From: Myxococcales bacterium
GTDB lineage: Bacteria; Myxococcota_A; UBA9160; UBA4427
DNA: 64,000 nt
NCBI GenBank assembly: GCA_012959805.1
Contig: DUCN01000026.1
Location: forward strand, 62,001 to 126,000
Reading direction: 5' to 3'
A program made the position numbers and the translations under genes. This document shows positions 37,301-44,637 of the stretch, in pieces (the first letter of the stretch is position 1; each line of letters starts with the position of its first letter). The notes below the pieces were generated by a model. The model searched no databases. It was not told where the DNA came from and saw only the letters and a program-made list of their open reading frames with translations.

Positions 37301-37316
37301 ACGGAAGCGACAATGA
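34314..37316 (+). CDS. Membrane spermidine-synthase-like protein with TPR tail
   Basis: I chose the ATG just before the first membrane helix (MDLRFALLLVCFFISG) because it aligns with the start of the paralogue near 7.9 kb; starts up to 84 nt upstream exist. The 1000-residue product has an MFS-like membrane region in two halves (LLYQTAWTREFAFLFG, APCTTLMGATLPLLARYA, then VSFVYEVLWTRLLGQVLGG), a Rossmann aminopropyltransferase-like domain (LIIGLGGANTLAA, VIELEHEVVVANR, DAIVSQPSHPWTSGASHLYTREFFEL) and a C-terminal helical-repeat segment (residues about 810-1000). The nucleotide-binding loop is GLGGANT rather than GGGDG, so catalysis on decarboxy-SAM is doubtful. Context gives no clear pathway. 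Confidence 0.75.
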   Translation: MDLRFALLLVCFFISGFAALLYQTAWTREFAFLFGTSELAVVAVLGAYMGGLAAGAAIAARFVKRLTRPVLAYGLLELGIAIGALCVPFLIQAVQAAYLALAGGLDAPPETMSLTTALFHLLGAFIVLAPCTTLMGATLPLLARYAVSEDKQVGPRIGILYAVNTFGAIAGTLVAAFVFLPLFGLRQTVYIGVAGNGLVFLAAAALARSVAASRTATDESEDAAHAERRPHFHWILPAMTISGAVSFVYEVLWTRLLGQVLGGSTAAFASMLSSFLLGIALGSAIASRFAKTREQAAIGFAVSQLGIGILAWVAFRAADLLPDLARAVGASPSAPAAGAAAAGIILLPVTLCIGATFPFGVRLLARDASDAASVSGRVYAWNTVGSIIGAILAGFVLLPELGLENTAIVGVITSLGLALATASSIHPRPSFVVGAAVVSLLFAAIVRLPTPTNLLLHSALSGRRTPGELYYLGVGRSATVTVVETAHGWRLLTNGLPESGVDRAEEPDRRFHETAWLSLLPTAARPDTDEMLIIGLGGANTLAATASSVGAIDVIELEHEVVVANRLIPRAESPLDDPRVTLRLGDARGAMNLSDKQYDAIVSQPSHPWTSGASHLYTREFFELVHSKLEPNGVFVQWIGSSFIDVELFGSLMASMTEVFKTVHVYRPVPMALVFMASDGPIDLRESAPRALEENRDDFARFGIHSVEDFFASWALDTRGVRMLAKGRPPNTDDHNSLATTRLPPSRKITRQRLDRIFAKFDALDETRLQQVDAVSVVRRIARIGGHARARQTTTRLSASLALSAQGWLAFDRWQIIRAKAFFLKALKLDPELTSARSGLVAIIGIEDIQVDDFGQPERTVFRANRFLLENDWASLRDMDSELARVSAGSLLFGSAVRARVEWRLAIGKPADGREAIEIIDTLLTRQRQGNNFLLRALAAALASEPKIAWAAIEEAVRPGQGLEPIRARARALVRRLGEPPVGSSIMQRLFADVQERKRQ

Positions 37317-37429
37317 CTGGCTACCCGAGAATTCTCGGCCTCCCACAGGGGCCCTCGACCCCGACGGTTCATCGCCCACCTCCTCGAAACGCGGCGCGCA
37401 GGCTTTAGATTTCGGGTAAGCTTGTTCGC

Positions 37430-37981
37430 ATGATGAAGATTTCCTTTGAGCTCAGTGACAAAGATCTCCGCTATTTCAGACAGGTTCTTCAGAAAGTCCG
37501 TAAGGGTCGTAGTGCGGAGAACGAGGACCTCATTCTCACTGAGGCCAAAGCGCTTCTTGGGGAGGTCGCCAAGACCGATGCACCTCAATACGTTCAGGGC
37601 CGAATTGCTCAACTCGGTCAACTGATCGATATGCTCGAGGATGCGGATTGGCGACTTGAAGGCGCTGACCGTAAACGTGTGCTGAATGCGTTGGCCTATT
37701 TTGCAGATCCCGATGATCTGATCCCGGATCGCGTTCCCGGTCTCGGTTACCTTGACGATGCCATCATGGTTGAGTTGGTCGTGCAAGACCTCAAGCATGA
37801 GATCGAAGCCTTCGAGGCGTTCGTCGCCTATCGCAAAGAGCGCAGAAAGAAGAAGCTCTCGTCCAAGGACGGGCTCGAAAAACGTCGCACGTCTCTCCAG
37901 GGGCGCATGCGCCGCCGACGACAGGGCGATCGCAATCGGCATTCACGCAAGCGCGGCCGCTCACCGATCGGTCTCTGGTAA
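37430..37981 (+). CDS. DUF1232 (YkvA-like) protein
   Basis: A 183-residue protein with a helical N-terminus and the YkvA/DUF1232 core ALAYFADPDDLIPDRVPGLGYLDDAIMVELV, followed by a strongly basic tail (RRKKKLSSKDGLEKRR, RMRRRRQGDRNRH) that could bind nucleic acid. DUF1232 proteins are of unknown function; many are membrane-associated, but here the hydrophobic part is weak. A strong hairpin about 80 bp downstream may end its transcript. Confidence 0.8.
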   Translation: MMKISFELSDKDLRYFRQVLQKVRKGRSAENEDLILTEAKALLGEVAKTDAPQYVQGRIAQLGQLIDMLEDADWRLEGADRKRVLNALAYFADPDDLIPDRVPGLGYLDDAIMVELVVQDLKHEIEAFEAFVAYRKERRKKKLSSKDGLEKRRTSLQGRMRRRRQGDRNRHSRKRGRSPIGLW

Positions 37982-38415
37982 CGGCTTCACTGGTTTTCCC
38001 GACCGCTTCGTTGATCAGATCTCCCAATCGTCGGCCGGATCTAGAGAGCACAAAGGGGGACCAGAGGTCGGAAGCGTCGGTCGACCCTTCCGACCTCGAG
38101 TCCGCCTGCTCAAGATTTCAGGTCTTGGATCGACGAAGCGAATCCGTCGCTGAGGCAACTCGCCCCGCTTCGGCGAAGAAGCCCTACGAGCCCCTCCCCG
38201 GCAAGCCCCACACCCAGGCGTTTTCGGTTACAACGGCACGTATGCGCCGCTGAGCGCGCACTCAAATGTCTGTCGGATTCCGGAAGGCCTTAAGTACGAT
38301 GGATTCTCGGCCGACATGAACCGCCTGTGATACAAGGTAGGGGTGCGCGATCGCTTGCTGGCGTCGCGCGTCCCGACTCACCACCCAAAGCTCGAACCGG
38401 AGTCTCAAAGCGCCC
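37982..38415. other. Intergenic region before fabH
   Basis: The 434 bp contain the hairpin at 38064-38097 and otherwise nothing I can name. Short open frames lack family motifs. The promoter for the fabH gene should lie in the right half. Confidence 0.4.
38064..38097 (+). terminator. Hairpin, 11-bp stem, after the DUF1232 gene
   Basis: GAGGTCGGAAG and CTTCCGACCTC form a perfect 11-bp stem around a 12-nt loop. No T-run follows on either strand, so it is a terminator-like hairpin rather than a classical intrinsic terminator. Confidence 0.5.
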
Positions 38416-39351
38416 ATGGGAATGCGAATTCTTGGCTGGGGCACCGCCCTGCCAGACAAAATCGTCACCAACCACGATCTCGAGAAGACGCTCGACACGA
38501 GCGACAAATGGATTGTCGAACGGACTGGCATCCGAGAGCGCCGTATCGGGGACTCAACCGGGGAACTCGCCATTGCTGCGGGCCGCCGCGCACTTCAGCG
38601 AGCCAACGTCGACGCCTCCTCCATCGAACTCACTATCCTGGCAACGACAACACCAGACCAGACCGTCCCGGCCACTTCGGCTCATGTTCACGAGGCACTC
38701 GCATTAGGCGGAGGTGCCTTCGACTTGAACGCCGCCTGTTCCGGTTTTGTCTACGGACTCGTCACGGCGAATGCGTTGCTCGATGCGGGCGCAAAGAGAA
38801 TTCTTCTGATTGGCGCCGAAACCCTGTCGCGTATTACGGATTGGAGTGATCGAAATACCGCTGTTCTTTTTGGCGACGGCGGCGGCGCTCTGGTTCTCGA
38901 ACGAGTCGCGGGCGAAGGCCAACTCCTCGCCTCCGATCTCGGCATCGACGGAACCGCGCGCAGCTTCTTGCAATCCGACATCGGGGCCAAGATCAAAATG
39001 GATGGTCGCGAGATCTTCAAGCGCGCGGTCCGGGCCATGGTTAAATCCTCAGAGCAAACGCTCAAGTCCGCCAAGGTCCGCGCGAACGAGGTCAAGCTCG
39101 TCGTACCGCACCAGGCAAATATTCGAATCATCCACGCGGCCTGCGATCGTCTCGGAATAGCCCAGGACCGCGCGGCCATCGTATTGGATCGAACCGGCAA
39201 TACTTCCTCCGCCTCGATCCCCCTCGCCCTGGTCGACGCCATCGATAAGGGACGGCTCGCAGACGGCGATCTCGTTCTCCTCACGGGCTTTGGCGCCGGC
39301 ATGACTTGGGGCAGCGCGCTGATCCGATGGCAGGAACCGACGTCGAAGTGA
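38416..39351 (+). CDS. fabH: 3-oxoacyl-ACP synthase III (FabH family)
   Basis: A 311-residue KASIII with the full catalytic set: Cys in LNAACSGFVYG, His in VVPHQANIRII and Asn in RTGNTSSASIPLAL. The N-terminal SDKWIVERTGIRERRI and C-terminal FGAGMTWGSALIRW are typical. It condenses an acyl-CoA starter with malonyl-ACP. A separate KASII gene follows 115 bp later. No ACP, FabD or FabG is adjacent, so whether it serves general fatty-acid synthesis or a special lipid cannot be decided; primer specificity is not readable. Confidence 0.92.
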   Translation: MGMRILGWGTALPDKIVTNHDLEKTLDTSDKWIVERTGIRERRIGDSTGELAIAAGRRALQRANVDASSIELTILATTTPDQTVPATSAHVHEALALGGGAFDLNAACSGFVYGLVTANALLDAGAKRILLIGAETLSRITDWSDRNTAVLFGDGGGALVLERVAGEGQLLASDLGIDGTARSFLQSDIGAKIKMDGREIFKRAVRAMVKSSEQTLKSAKVRANEVKLVVPHQANIRIIHAACDRLGIAQDRAAIVLDRTGNTSSASIPLALVDAIDKGRLADGDLVLLTGFGAGMTWGSALIRWQEPTSK

Positions 39352-39466
39352 TTGGCAGACACGAGCCACATCCGGCATCCTCGATGCCGATTGCATCTCA
39401 TTTCTTCATCACCTCATCTCGTACATCCTTCTTTCACGATGGCTCAATCTTCGGCGGCCTACTGCG

Positions 39467-40642
39467 ATGACCAATCGACGACGTGTTGCGATCACCGGCT
39501 TGGGAGTTGTCTCCCCGGTTGGAATCGGCCAAGAGGCCTTTTGGCAGGGATTACTTTCGCCACAGCAATCCGGCGATACCCGAGCTGCCGACTTCGATCC
39601 AAAAACATGCTATTCCGATTCGAAGGCGATTCGCCGTGCGGATCGTTTCGAACAATTTGCGATCTGCGCGACACAAGAGGCGCTCGCCCAGTCGGGCGCA
39701 CTCGATGCCGACCCCGACCGCATTGGGGTCCTGGTCGGAACCGGCGTCGGCGGAACGCTGACCCACGAAGAACAAGCGGTCGTGATTGAGCGCAAGGGTG
39801 GCCGGCGCGTAAGCCCCTTTGCGGTCCCGATGATGATGGCGAATGCCGCTTCCGGCGCGATCTCGATTGCCCATGGGTTCCGTGGTCCCTGCGAAACGGT
39901 TTCGACGGCATGCGCAACGGGAACGCATGCGATCGGTCAAGCTGCCAGATGGATCCATTGGGACCTGTGCGATGCGGTCATCAGCGGTGGTGCCGAAGCC
40001 GGAATCTCAGGCGTCGCGGTCAACGGTTTCAAGAACATGAAAGCGCTCTCTCCAACCGGGCTTTCAAGACCCTTTGATGAAGGGCGGGATGGATTCATCC
40101 TCTCTGAGGGCGCGGGAATCCTGGTGCTCGAGGAATGGGAGCGCGCCAAAGCACGCGGCGCAACGATTCTGGGCGAAGTGCTCGGCTCCGCGAGCCTCGC
40201 GGACGCTCATCACATCACGGCCCCGGCGCCGGACGGGCTGGGGGCGATTCGCTGTATGCGGCGTGCCCTCGAAGACGCTGGGCTGACACCGAACGAGATT
40301 GGCCACGTGAATGCGCATGGAACAAGCACACCACTCAACGACGCCGCCGAAGCCATGGGCATCGCGGAAGTCTTCGGCGTCCCTGGGCCGATCGTAACCT
40401 CGATCAAAGGCGTCACCGGCCATTCGCTGGGAGCCGCTGGTGCCCTCGAAGCCGCCGCGGTCGTGCTCAGCATGCAGCACGGACTCATTCCGCCGACCGA
40501 CGGGCTTGAGACATTCGATCCGGCGCTGCCCAAGATCGACGTGGTCCAGAAAGAGCCACGCGCCTGGACACCGATGCCCGCGCTCTCCAATTCCTTCGGG
40601 TTTGGCGGCCACAATGGGACACTGGTCATCGGGCCTCGCTGA
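39467..40642 (+). CDS. fabF: 3-oxoacyl-ACP synthase II (FabF family)
   Basis: A 391-residue elongating condensing enzyme with Cys in VSTACATGTHAIGQAA, His in NAHGTSTPLND and His in GVTGHSLGAAGALEA. The N-terminus RRVAITGLGVVSPVGIG and the C-terminus SNSFGFGGHNGTLV are classical. It extends acyl chains with malonyl-ACP. It is slightly shorter than E. coli FabF (about 413). Its position after fabH and not far before a plasmalogen desaturase suggests a lipid-synthesis neighbourhood. Confidence 0.92.
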   Translation: MTNRRRVAITGLGVVSPVGIGQEAFWQGLLSPQQSGDTRAADFDPKTCYSDSKAIRRADRFEQFAICATQEALAQSGALDADPDRIGVLVGTGVGGTLTHEEQAVVIERKGGRRVSPFAVPMMMANAASGAISIAHGFRGPCETVSTACATGTHAIGQAARWIHWDLCDAVISGGAEAGISGVAVNGFKNMKALSPTGLSRPFDEGRDGFILSEGAGILVLEEWERAKARGATILGEVLGSASLADAHHITAPAPDGLGAIRCMRRALEDAGLTPNEIGHVNAHGTSTPLNDAAEAMGIAEVFGVPGPIVTSIKGVTGHSLGAAGALEAAAVVLSMQHGLIPPTDGLETFDPALPKIDVVQKEPRAWTPMPALSNSFGFGGHNGTLVIGPR

Positions 40643-40801
40643 GCCGAGCCCTCAATCAGATTCCGGCGTCTAACACCCCTCATATTCGTTTCAGCACCCT
40701 CGCCTGCAACAAAACGTCTCGTCCGCCCCGCCGGCACGGAACCCCCGGTACCCCTCTATACGGACTCGATTTGCTGAATCCAACAATGGAGGATCGACCT
40801 G

Positions 40802-41059
40802 ATGCATCCGACGAAACGAGTGCGTTCGACAATCTGGACGCTTGGTGATGTGCTGGCTGCGGCTTTGCTCTTCACGGGAGGCGCGACGGCCAATGACAGT
40901 CATCGCAGCCATCGGCGAGAACGAATCAACAACCACCTCGACTTCCTGGCTGTGGTCGCTGCTTTGTCTGGCGATGCGTTTCTTGCGGCAAGGCTCGACA
41001 CAAGAGGAGATCGGATCGAGCATCGATACGATCAAGAATATGATCGTCGACATAATTGA
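40802..41059 (+). CDS. Small secreted protein, signal-peptide frame (possible frameshift)
   Basis: A strong ribosome site (GGAGG, nine bases before the ATG) and a clear signal peptide (MHPTKRVRSTIWTLGDVLAAALLFTGGATA) support translation from this start. After about residue 45 the codon use becomes poor, while another frame (starting with ATG at 40893) takes on the typical G/C-ending codons. Either two small genes overlap or one gene is broken by a frameshift near 40890. No family is recognised. Confidence 0.45.
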   Translation: MHPTKRVRSTIWTLGDVLAAALLFTGGATANDSHRSHRRERINNHLDFLAVVAALSGDAFLAARLDTRGDRIEHRYDQEYDRRHN

Positions 41060-41150
41060 CACAACAAGCGAGGCCATCGCGACTAATCAAATATCGAGGG
41101 CAAGCGGATCCGTCGCGCCTTCGGAACCCACGGATCCCCGGGCACTCTAG
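40893..41150 (+). CDS. Overlapping small ORF with better codon use
   Basis: An 85-residue frame overlapping the signal-peptide ORF. It reads a short hydrophobic stretch (SWLWSLLCLAMRFL) then an amphipathic helix (GSTQEEIGSSIDTIKNMIVD, DTTSEAIATNQI) and a Pro/Ser-rich end. Codon third positions are G/C-rich like neighbouring genes. It may be the true C-terminal half of the secreted protein that starts at 40802. No homologue recognised. Confidence 0.4.
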   Translation: MTVIAAIGENESTTTSTSWLWSLLCLAMRFLRQGSTQEEIGSSIDTIKNMIVDIIDTTSEAIATNQISRASGSVAPSEPTDPRAL

Positions 41151-41177
41151 GTCCCGCCAAGAATTGAAATAGACCCT

Positions 41178-41211
41178 GGCCGCAGGGCTCCCAATGGGGA
41201 GCCCCGCGGCC
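41178..41211 (+). terminator. Strong hairpin, 15-bp stem
   Basis: GGCCGCAGGGCTCCC and GGGAGCCCCGCGGCC pair with one mismatch around a 4-nt loop (AATG). It lies 28 bp after the small ORFs. There is no T-tract, so it is a strong RNA hairpin with terminator-like or stability function. Confidence 0.55.
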
Positions 41212-41232
41212 ATACTCGTGGCACACTCCAGA

Positions 41233-41255
41233 GGTCAACCGGCGTTCGGTTGACC
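41233..41255 (+). repeat. Second hairpin, 9-bp perfect stem
   Basis: GGTCAACCG and CGGTTGACC pair perfectly around a 5-nt loop (GCGTT), 22 bp after the first hairpin. Two such stems in tandem in a gene-free ~200-bp gap may form a bidirectional block or part of a structured RNA; the sequence is too little to name a known class. Confidence 0.45.
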
Positions 41256-41348
41256 GGCCTGCGCGGATCGCGTGGGTCGCGTCGATCGGTACTGCAATGC
41301 TTGGTTCGAAACCAATCCCGATGAGTCCCGCCTAATGAGTTTCACGTA

Positions 41349-42038
41349 GTGCAAGGATCTATTTCTCTGTCGCGAAAGGCTCTGATCGATCGCATCTCCG
41401 TGATGACCTTCGTTGTGGCCTGGACGCTGATGATCCTGCGCGTTGCCACTGAGATGATCGCGGGCACGACCGGACCGGTCGGCCTCTTCGTTTTACTTCT
41501 CGGCATCGTCGCCGGATATCTACTCGCCGATCTTCTCGCCGGCGTGGCCCATTGGATCGCCGACCGTTTTTTTGAACGCGACACTCGAATTCTCGGTCCC
41601 ATGCTGATCGCGCCGTTTCGCGAACATCACGACGATCCACTCGAAATCACACGACATGATTTCTTTGAGGTCACGGGCAACAACGCGCTCATCACGATTC
41701 CCGTCGTTCTCCTCGTCGCCGTATTTCCAATCTCCGACGGCCCCCTCGACCATTTCCTGCTCACAATCGGAGCGAGTTCCACACTCTTCCTCTTCCTGAC
41801 CAATCAATTTCATCGCTGGGCACATATGCCGGTGCCGCCGGGCCCCGTTCGCTGGTTACATGCCACCGGGCTCGTCCTCACGCCCAGCCGCCACGCACGC
41901 CATCATCAAGGCCTCCATGACCGCGCGTATTGCGTCACCTCCGGCTGGCTAAACCCCCTGCTCGACGAACTTGGCCTCTTCGATCGACTCGAACGTGCAT
42001 TTTCCTCCGGCCGAGCCAACGAAAGATCTGACGCGTGA
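41349..42038 (+). CDS. carF: CarF/TMEM189-type plasmanylethanolamine desaturase
   Basis: A 229-residue membrane protein with the histidine signature of the TMEM189/Kua/CarF family: AHWIADRFF (His68), FREHHDDPLEITRHDFFEVTGNN (His93, His94, His103), QFHRWAHM (His155, His159) and SRHARHHQGLHDRAYCVTSGWLNPLLD (His182-190). CarF of Myxococcus xanthus and human TMEM189 insert the vinyl-ether bond of plasmalogens, and CarF is needed for the singlet-oxygen response. The start is a GTG with no clear ribosome site; an ATG 54 nt later is an alternative. It overlaps the next membrane protein gene by 4 nt (GTGA). Confidence 0.85.
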   Translation: MQGSISLSRKALIDRISVMTFVVAWTLMILRVATEMIAGTTGPVGLFVLLLGIVAGYLLADLLAGVAHWIADRFFERDTRILGPMLIAPFREHHDDPLEITRHDFFEVTGNNALITIPVVLLVAVFPISDGPLDHFLLTIGASSTLFLFLTNQFHRWAHMPVPPGPVRWLHATGLVLTPSRHARHHQGLHDRAYCVTSGWLNPLLDELGLFDRLERAFSSGRANERSDA

Positions 42039-42772
42039 GCGAGTTCACCTGGCAGAACGCCTATTACAGCGAACTTCAAAGCCTCTACGCCTTGATGATC
42101 TTTCCCGCGGCCTTTCTCGTCTGGCGCCTGGCAAAGCCCTGCGACGCGCAGCACGCCCAAGTGCCCGCCGCCGCGGGATTCGTCGCAGGCCTGACCCTCT
42201 TCTTCAGCGTCGAAACCATGATTGATCCGATTTTAACGGGACCACTTCTGAAACTCGACGGACTTCGAGGTAGTCATGCCGCCAGCGTCATCCCCTTCAT
42301 CTTCGTTCTGCTCGGTGATCTACGCGTCCTTCTGCTCGCGGTGGGCGTTGCCCAACCGGAACGCGGCCTCGGCCAAAAAATTGGCTGGGCTCTTGCCATG
42401 TCGCTCATCGTGCCAATCGGCGCGGGTTCGCTCTTCGCCTTCGCAACCTGGTTGAATCCGGAAGTCCATGGACAAGTGCTTTGGATGCTCTACGAGTTCG
42501 GCTTTCTTGCGCTGTGTATTTTTCTATCCAGAAGCTGGGCACCCCGCGCCGCATCCGGCGACGCGACGAAGATCGCCTTCCTGCAATCGATCTTTGGATA
42601 TAGCGCCGCCTACTATCTCTTGTGGTGGCTTGCCGATGTCTTCATCGTCGCGGCCGACATGGACCTCGGTTGGGCGCTCCGGATGATTCCCAATCAGCTC
42701 TACTACGGGTTCTGGGCCCCCTTCGTCTACTGGCGATTCTTCTCCCGTCCTCTCGCGAACGCGCCAAGGTAG
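42035..42772 (+). CDS. Unknown membrane protein coupled to the CarF-like gene
   Basis: This 245-residue protein has about seven predicted membrane helices (YALMIFPAAFLVWRL, AAGFVAGLTLFFSV, SVIPFIFVLLGDLRVLLLAVGV, GWALAMSLIVPIGAGSLFAF and others). I recognise no family. The polar motif PFIFVLLGDLRVLLL and conserved-looking aromatic C-terminus (NQLYYGFWAPFVYWRFF) may mark an active or lipid-binding face. The GTG start lies inside the carF stop, so the two are translated together; a role in plasmalogen metabolism or oxidative-stress signalling is inference. Its 3' end overlaps the convergent SIS-creatininase gene by 46 bp. Confidence 0.75.
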   Translation: MSEFTWQNAYYSELQSLYALMIFPAAFLVWRLAKPCDAQHAQVPAAAGFVAGLTLFFSVETMIDPILTGPLLKLDGLRGSHAASVIPFIFVLLGDLRVLLLAVGVAQPERGLGQKIGWALAMSLIVPIGAGSLFAFATWLNPEVHGQVLWMLYEFGFLALCIFLSRSWAPRAASGDATKIAFLQSIFGYSAAYYLLWWLADVFIVAADMDLGWALRMIPNQLYYGFWAPFVYWRFFSRPLANAPR

Positions 42773-44637
42773 GTCGTTTCGAGAAGATCCAGCCAGGCTT
42801 CGAGATAGCGCTGGCCACGGTCCGCGGAGGCCGAAGACGGATCGCCCAGAACACCCGTCTCCGTGTTCGGCCGGAGGCTCGGATAGAATAGATCCTGACT
42901 CTCCTCGGGAGTGATCATGCGACCCGGCCCGAGTCCTTCCCTTCGAATGCTTCCAGGCGCGAGCATCGCAACGACACTCGTCTCGTACTCACCGGCATGC
43001 GGACCCGCGCTGGCGGCCATGAGCGATTCCGCTTCGACCGAGCGAGCCTGCATAACACTCACCGGAAGATCGGTCTCGATGCGCAACTCGAGGGTCACCA
43101 GACCCGCTTCCAAGCGGGGCCGCATTCCGACGAGTGCGTCGATATTCCCACCATGTGCGGTGAAGACGAAGGCCCGGCGAAAACCATGACCTTCGAGTGA
43201 AGCCAACAGATCGCGCAGAAGCGCTTCCAGCGTGGCCGGTTCGATATGCAAGGTGCCCGAAAAATCGAGATGTTCACTCGCGCAACCGATCGCCAACGCC
43301 GGAAGGGCGAACGCATCCTGCAATCGCTGCGCGAGCCCCTTTGCCAGGGCATCGGCGATGAATCGATCGGTGCCCAGCGGTAGATGCGGCCCGTGCTGCT
43401 CGATGGACCCGAGTGCGATTAGCGCCGTATCTCGCCCGCAGGAAATCGCGCGTTCCACTTCCGGCCAGACCGCATCTTCCAGGACAACCGTGCCTGGAGC
43501 AGAGCCGAGTTTGGGAACCTCTCGGGATTCTTCGAGCTCTGGCCCCCTGGCGTAGAGTGGGGCTTCACGATCAGCACCCGGCCAGTCCACCAGATCGAGC
43601 TCGGTCTCCGCCAAAACACGAAGCACACACTCATCGAACATGGCTTCGTATTCGAGAACCGAGAAGGGCAGTGGAAGGCTCGCACACAGGACTCGCAGAT
43701 CGTGCAATTCGGGATCGAGTGTCTCACCGAGTCGTGCAAGCCAATCCGCAGCTTCTCGGTCCGGTTCGGTCTGACTGAGATACACAATCGAGGTCGGTCG
43801 CCTAGCAAGGCTCTGAAACGGTCCATGGGCAAAGTGGAGAACATCGACGCAGCGCGGCTGGGGGCGAAGCATGCCCTCTGCCAATTTGAGCGAGAGCTGC
43901 TCGGCCAATTCGAGCATGCCGCCTTCCGCAACGAGAACGAGCGATCGTTGCCCTGAAAAGAAAGGGGCGATTCGCTCGTTCCCCGGGAAAACCCGGGCGA
44001 CCTCGAGCCGGGCCTCATCTTGGGCGACCCGCAGCTTATCCCGGTCACAGTGCAATGCCTCGCATGATTCCAAGCGCCGCCATGCCAGGGTCCGAAGCAG
44101 ACTCCAGGCCACCGCATAACCCACCCGCGCACCGATGACCCGAAGCAGCGTCCCGTATTCCAGACCGCAACCCAATTCGATCTGGATCACACCCCGACGC
44201 GCGAGATCCTCCAGCCAGGTGCGCTTTTCCTCGGAGCCCGCATCTTCCGATGCTGAATCTCGAGAAAGCCCCGTCACCAGAATGACGCCGCCCCACTCCT
44301 CGATTCTTCGCAGCGCGTGGCGCGCGTTTGCACTCAGCCCTTGAGAAAAGACCACGAGCCAATCACGCTTCGAGTAGGGTGGCGTGTTTCGGGCGAGCGA
44401 CCCCGTCGACGCGAAGCGAGCTGGCTGACCCAACCAGCGAACAGCCGCTTCGGCCAGATGCCTGGCATGTCCCTCGGAGGTGCCGATTCCCGTCGTCACC
44501 AGGAGCCTCGGCAGATCTAGACGTCGGTCTTTCAGGGCATCCAGGACATTGGGCACTTGCTCGACGAAGCCACTTGCCTGCCCGACTCGTTCGGCAAGAA
44601 GTTCCCTGCCCCGGCGCGCAGAGTCAGCGGGCGACAC
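42727..44637 (-). CDS. GlmS-like double SIS isomerase fused to creatininase-family amidohydrolase
   Basis: From a GTG that overlaps the cyclohydrolase gene by 14 nt the protein has 636 residues; an ATG 81 nt upstream would mean a 95-nt overlap. The first half has two SIS lobes like the isomerase part of GlmS (LLVTTGIGTSEGHARHLAEA, VFSQGLSANARHAL, LVAEGGMLELAEQLSLKLAEG, FAHGPFQSLARRP). The second half (from about residue 380) is a creatininase fold with intact metal ligands: SIEQHGPHLPLGTD (Glu413, His415, Asp424), AHGGNID and GPHAGEYETS. Creatininase-family ArfB deformylates the GTP-derived formamidopyrimidine in archaea, and SIS domains isomerise sugar phosphates. Following a cyclohydrolase II-like gene, this fusion could process the same ribosyl-pyrimidine. 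I know of no described protein with this pairing. Confidence 0.8.
   Translation of the reverse strand: MSPADSARRGRELLAERVGQASGFVEQVPNVLDALKDRRLDLPRLLVTTGIGTSEGHARHLAEAAVRWLGQPARFASTGSLARNTPPYSKRDWLVVFSQGLSANARHALRRIEEWGGVILVTGLSRDSASEDAGSEEKRTWLEDLARRGVIQIELGCGLEYGTLLRVIGARVGYAVAWSLLRTLAWRRLESCEALHCDRDKLRVAQDEARLEVARVFPGNERIAPFFSGQRSLVLVAEGGMLELAEQLSLKLAEGMLRPQPRCVDVLHFAHGPFQSLARRPTSIVYLSQTEPDREAADWLARLGETLDPELHDLRVLCASLPLPFSVLEYEAMFDECVLRVLAETELDLVDWPGADREAPLYARGPELEESREVPKLGSAPGTVVLEDAVWPEVERAISCGRDTALIALGSIEQHGPHLPLGTDRFIADALAKGLAQRLQDAFALPALAIGCASEHLDFSGTLHIEPATLEALLRDLLASLEGHGFRRAFVFTAHGGNIDALVGMRPRLEAGLVTLELRIETDLPVSVMQARSVEAESLMAASAGPHAGEYETSVVAMLAPGSIRREGLGPGRMITPEESQDLFYPSLRPNTETGVLGDPSSASADRGQRYLEAWLDLLETTYLGAFARGREKNRQ

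Noticed and set aside
41300..41316. TTGG-TTCGAAA-CCAA looks like a tRNA T-arm
   Set aside because: No matching acceptor stem, D-arm or anticodon arm can be drawn in the preceding 70 bases.
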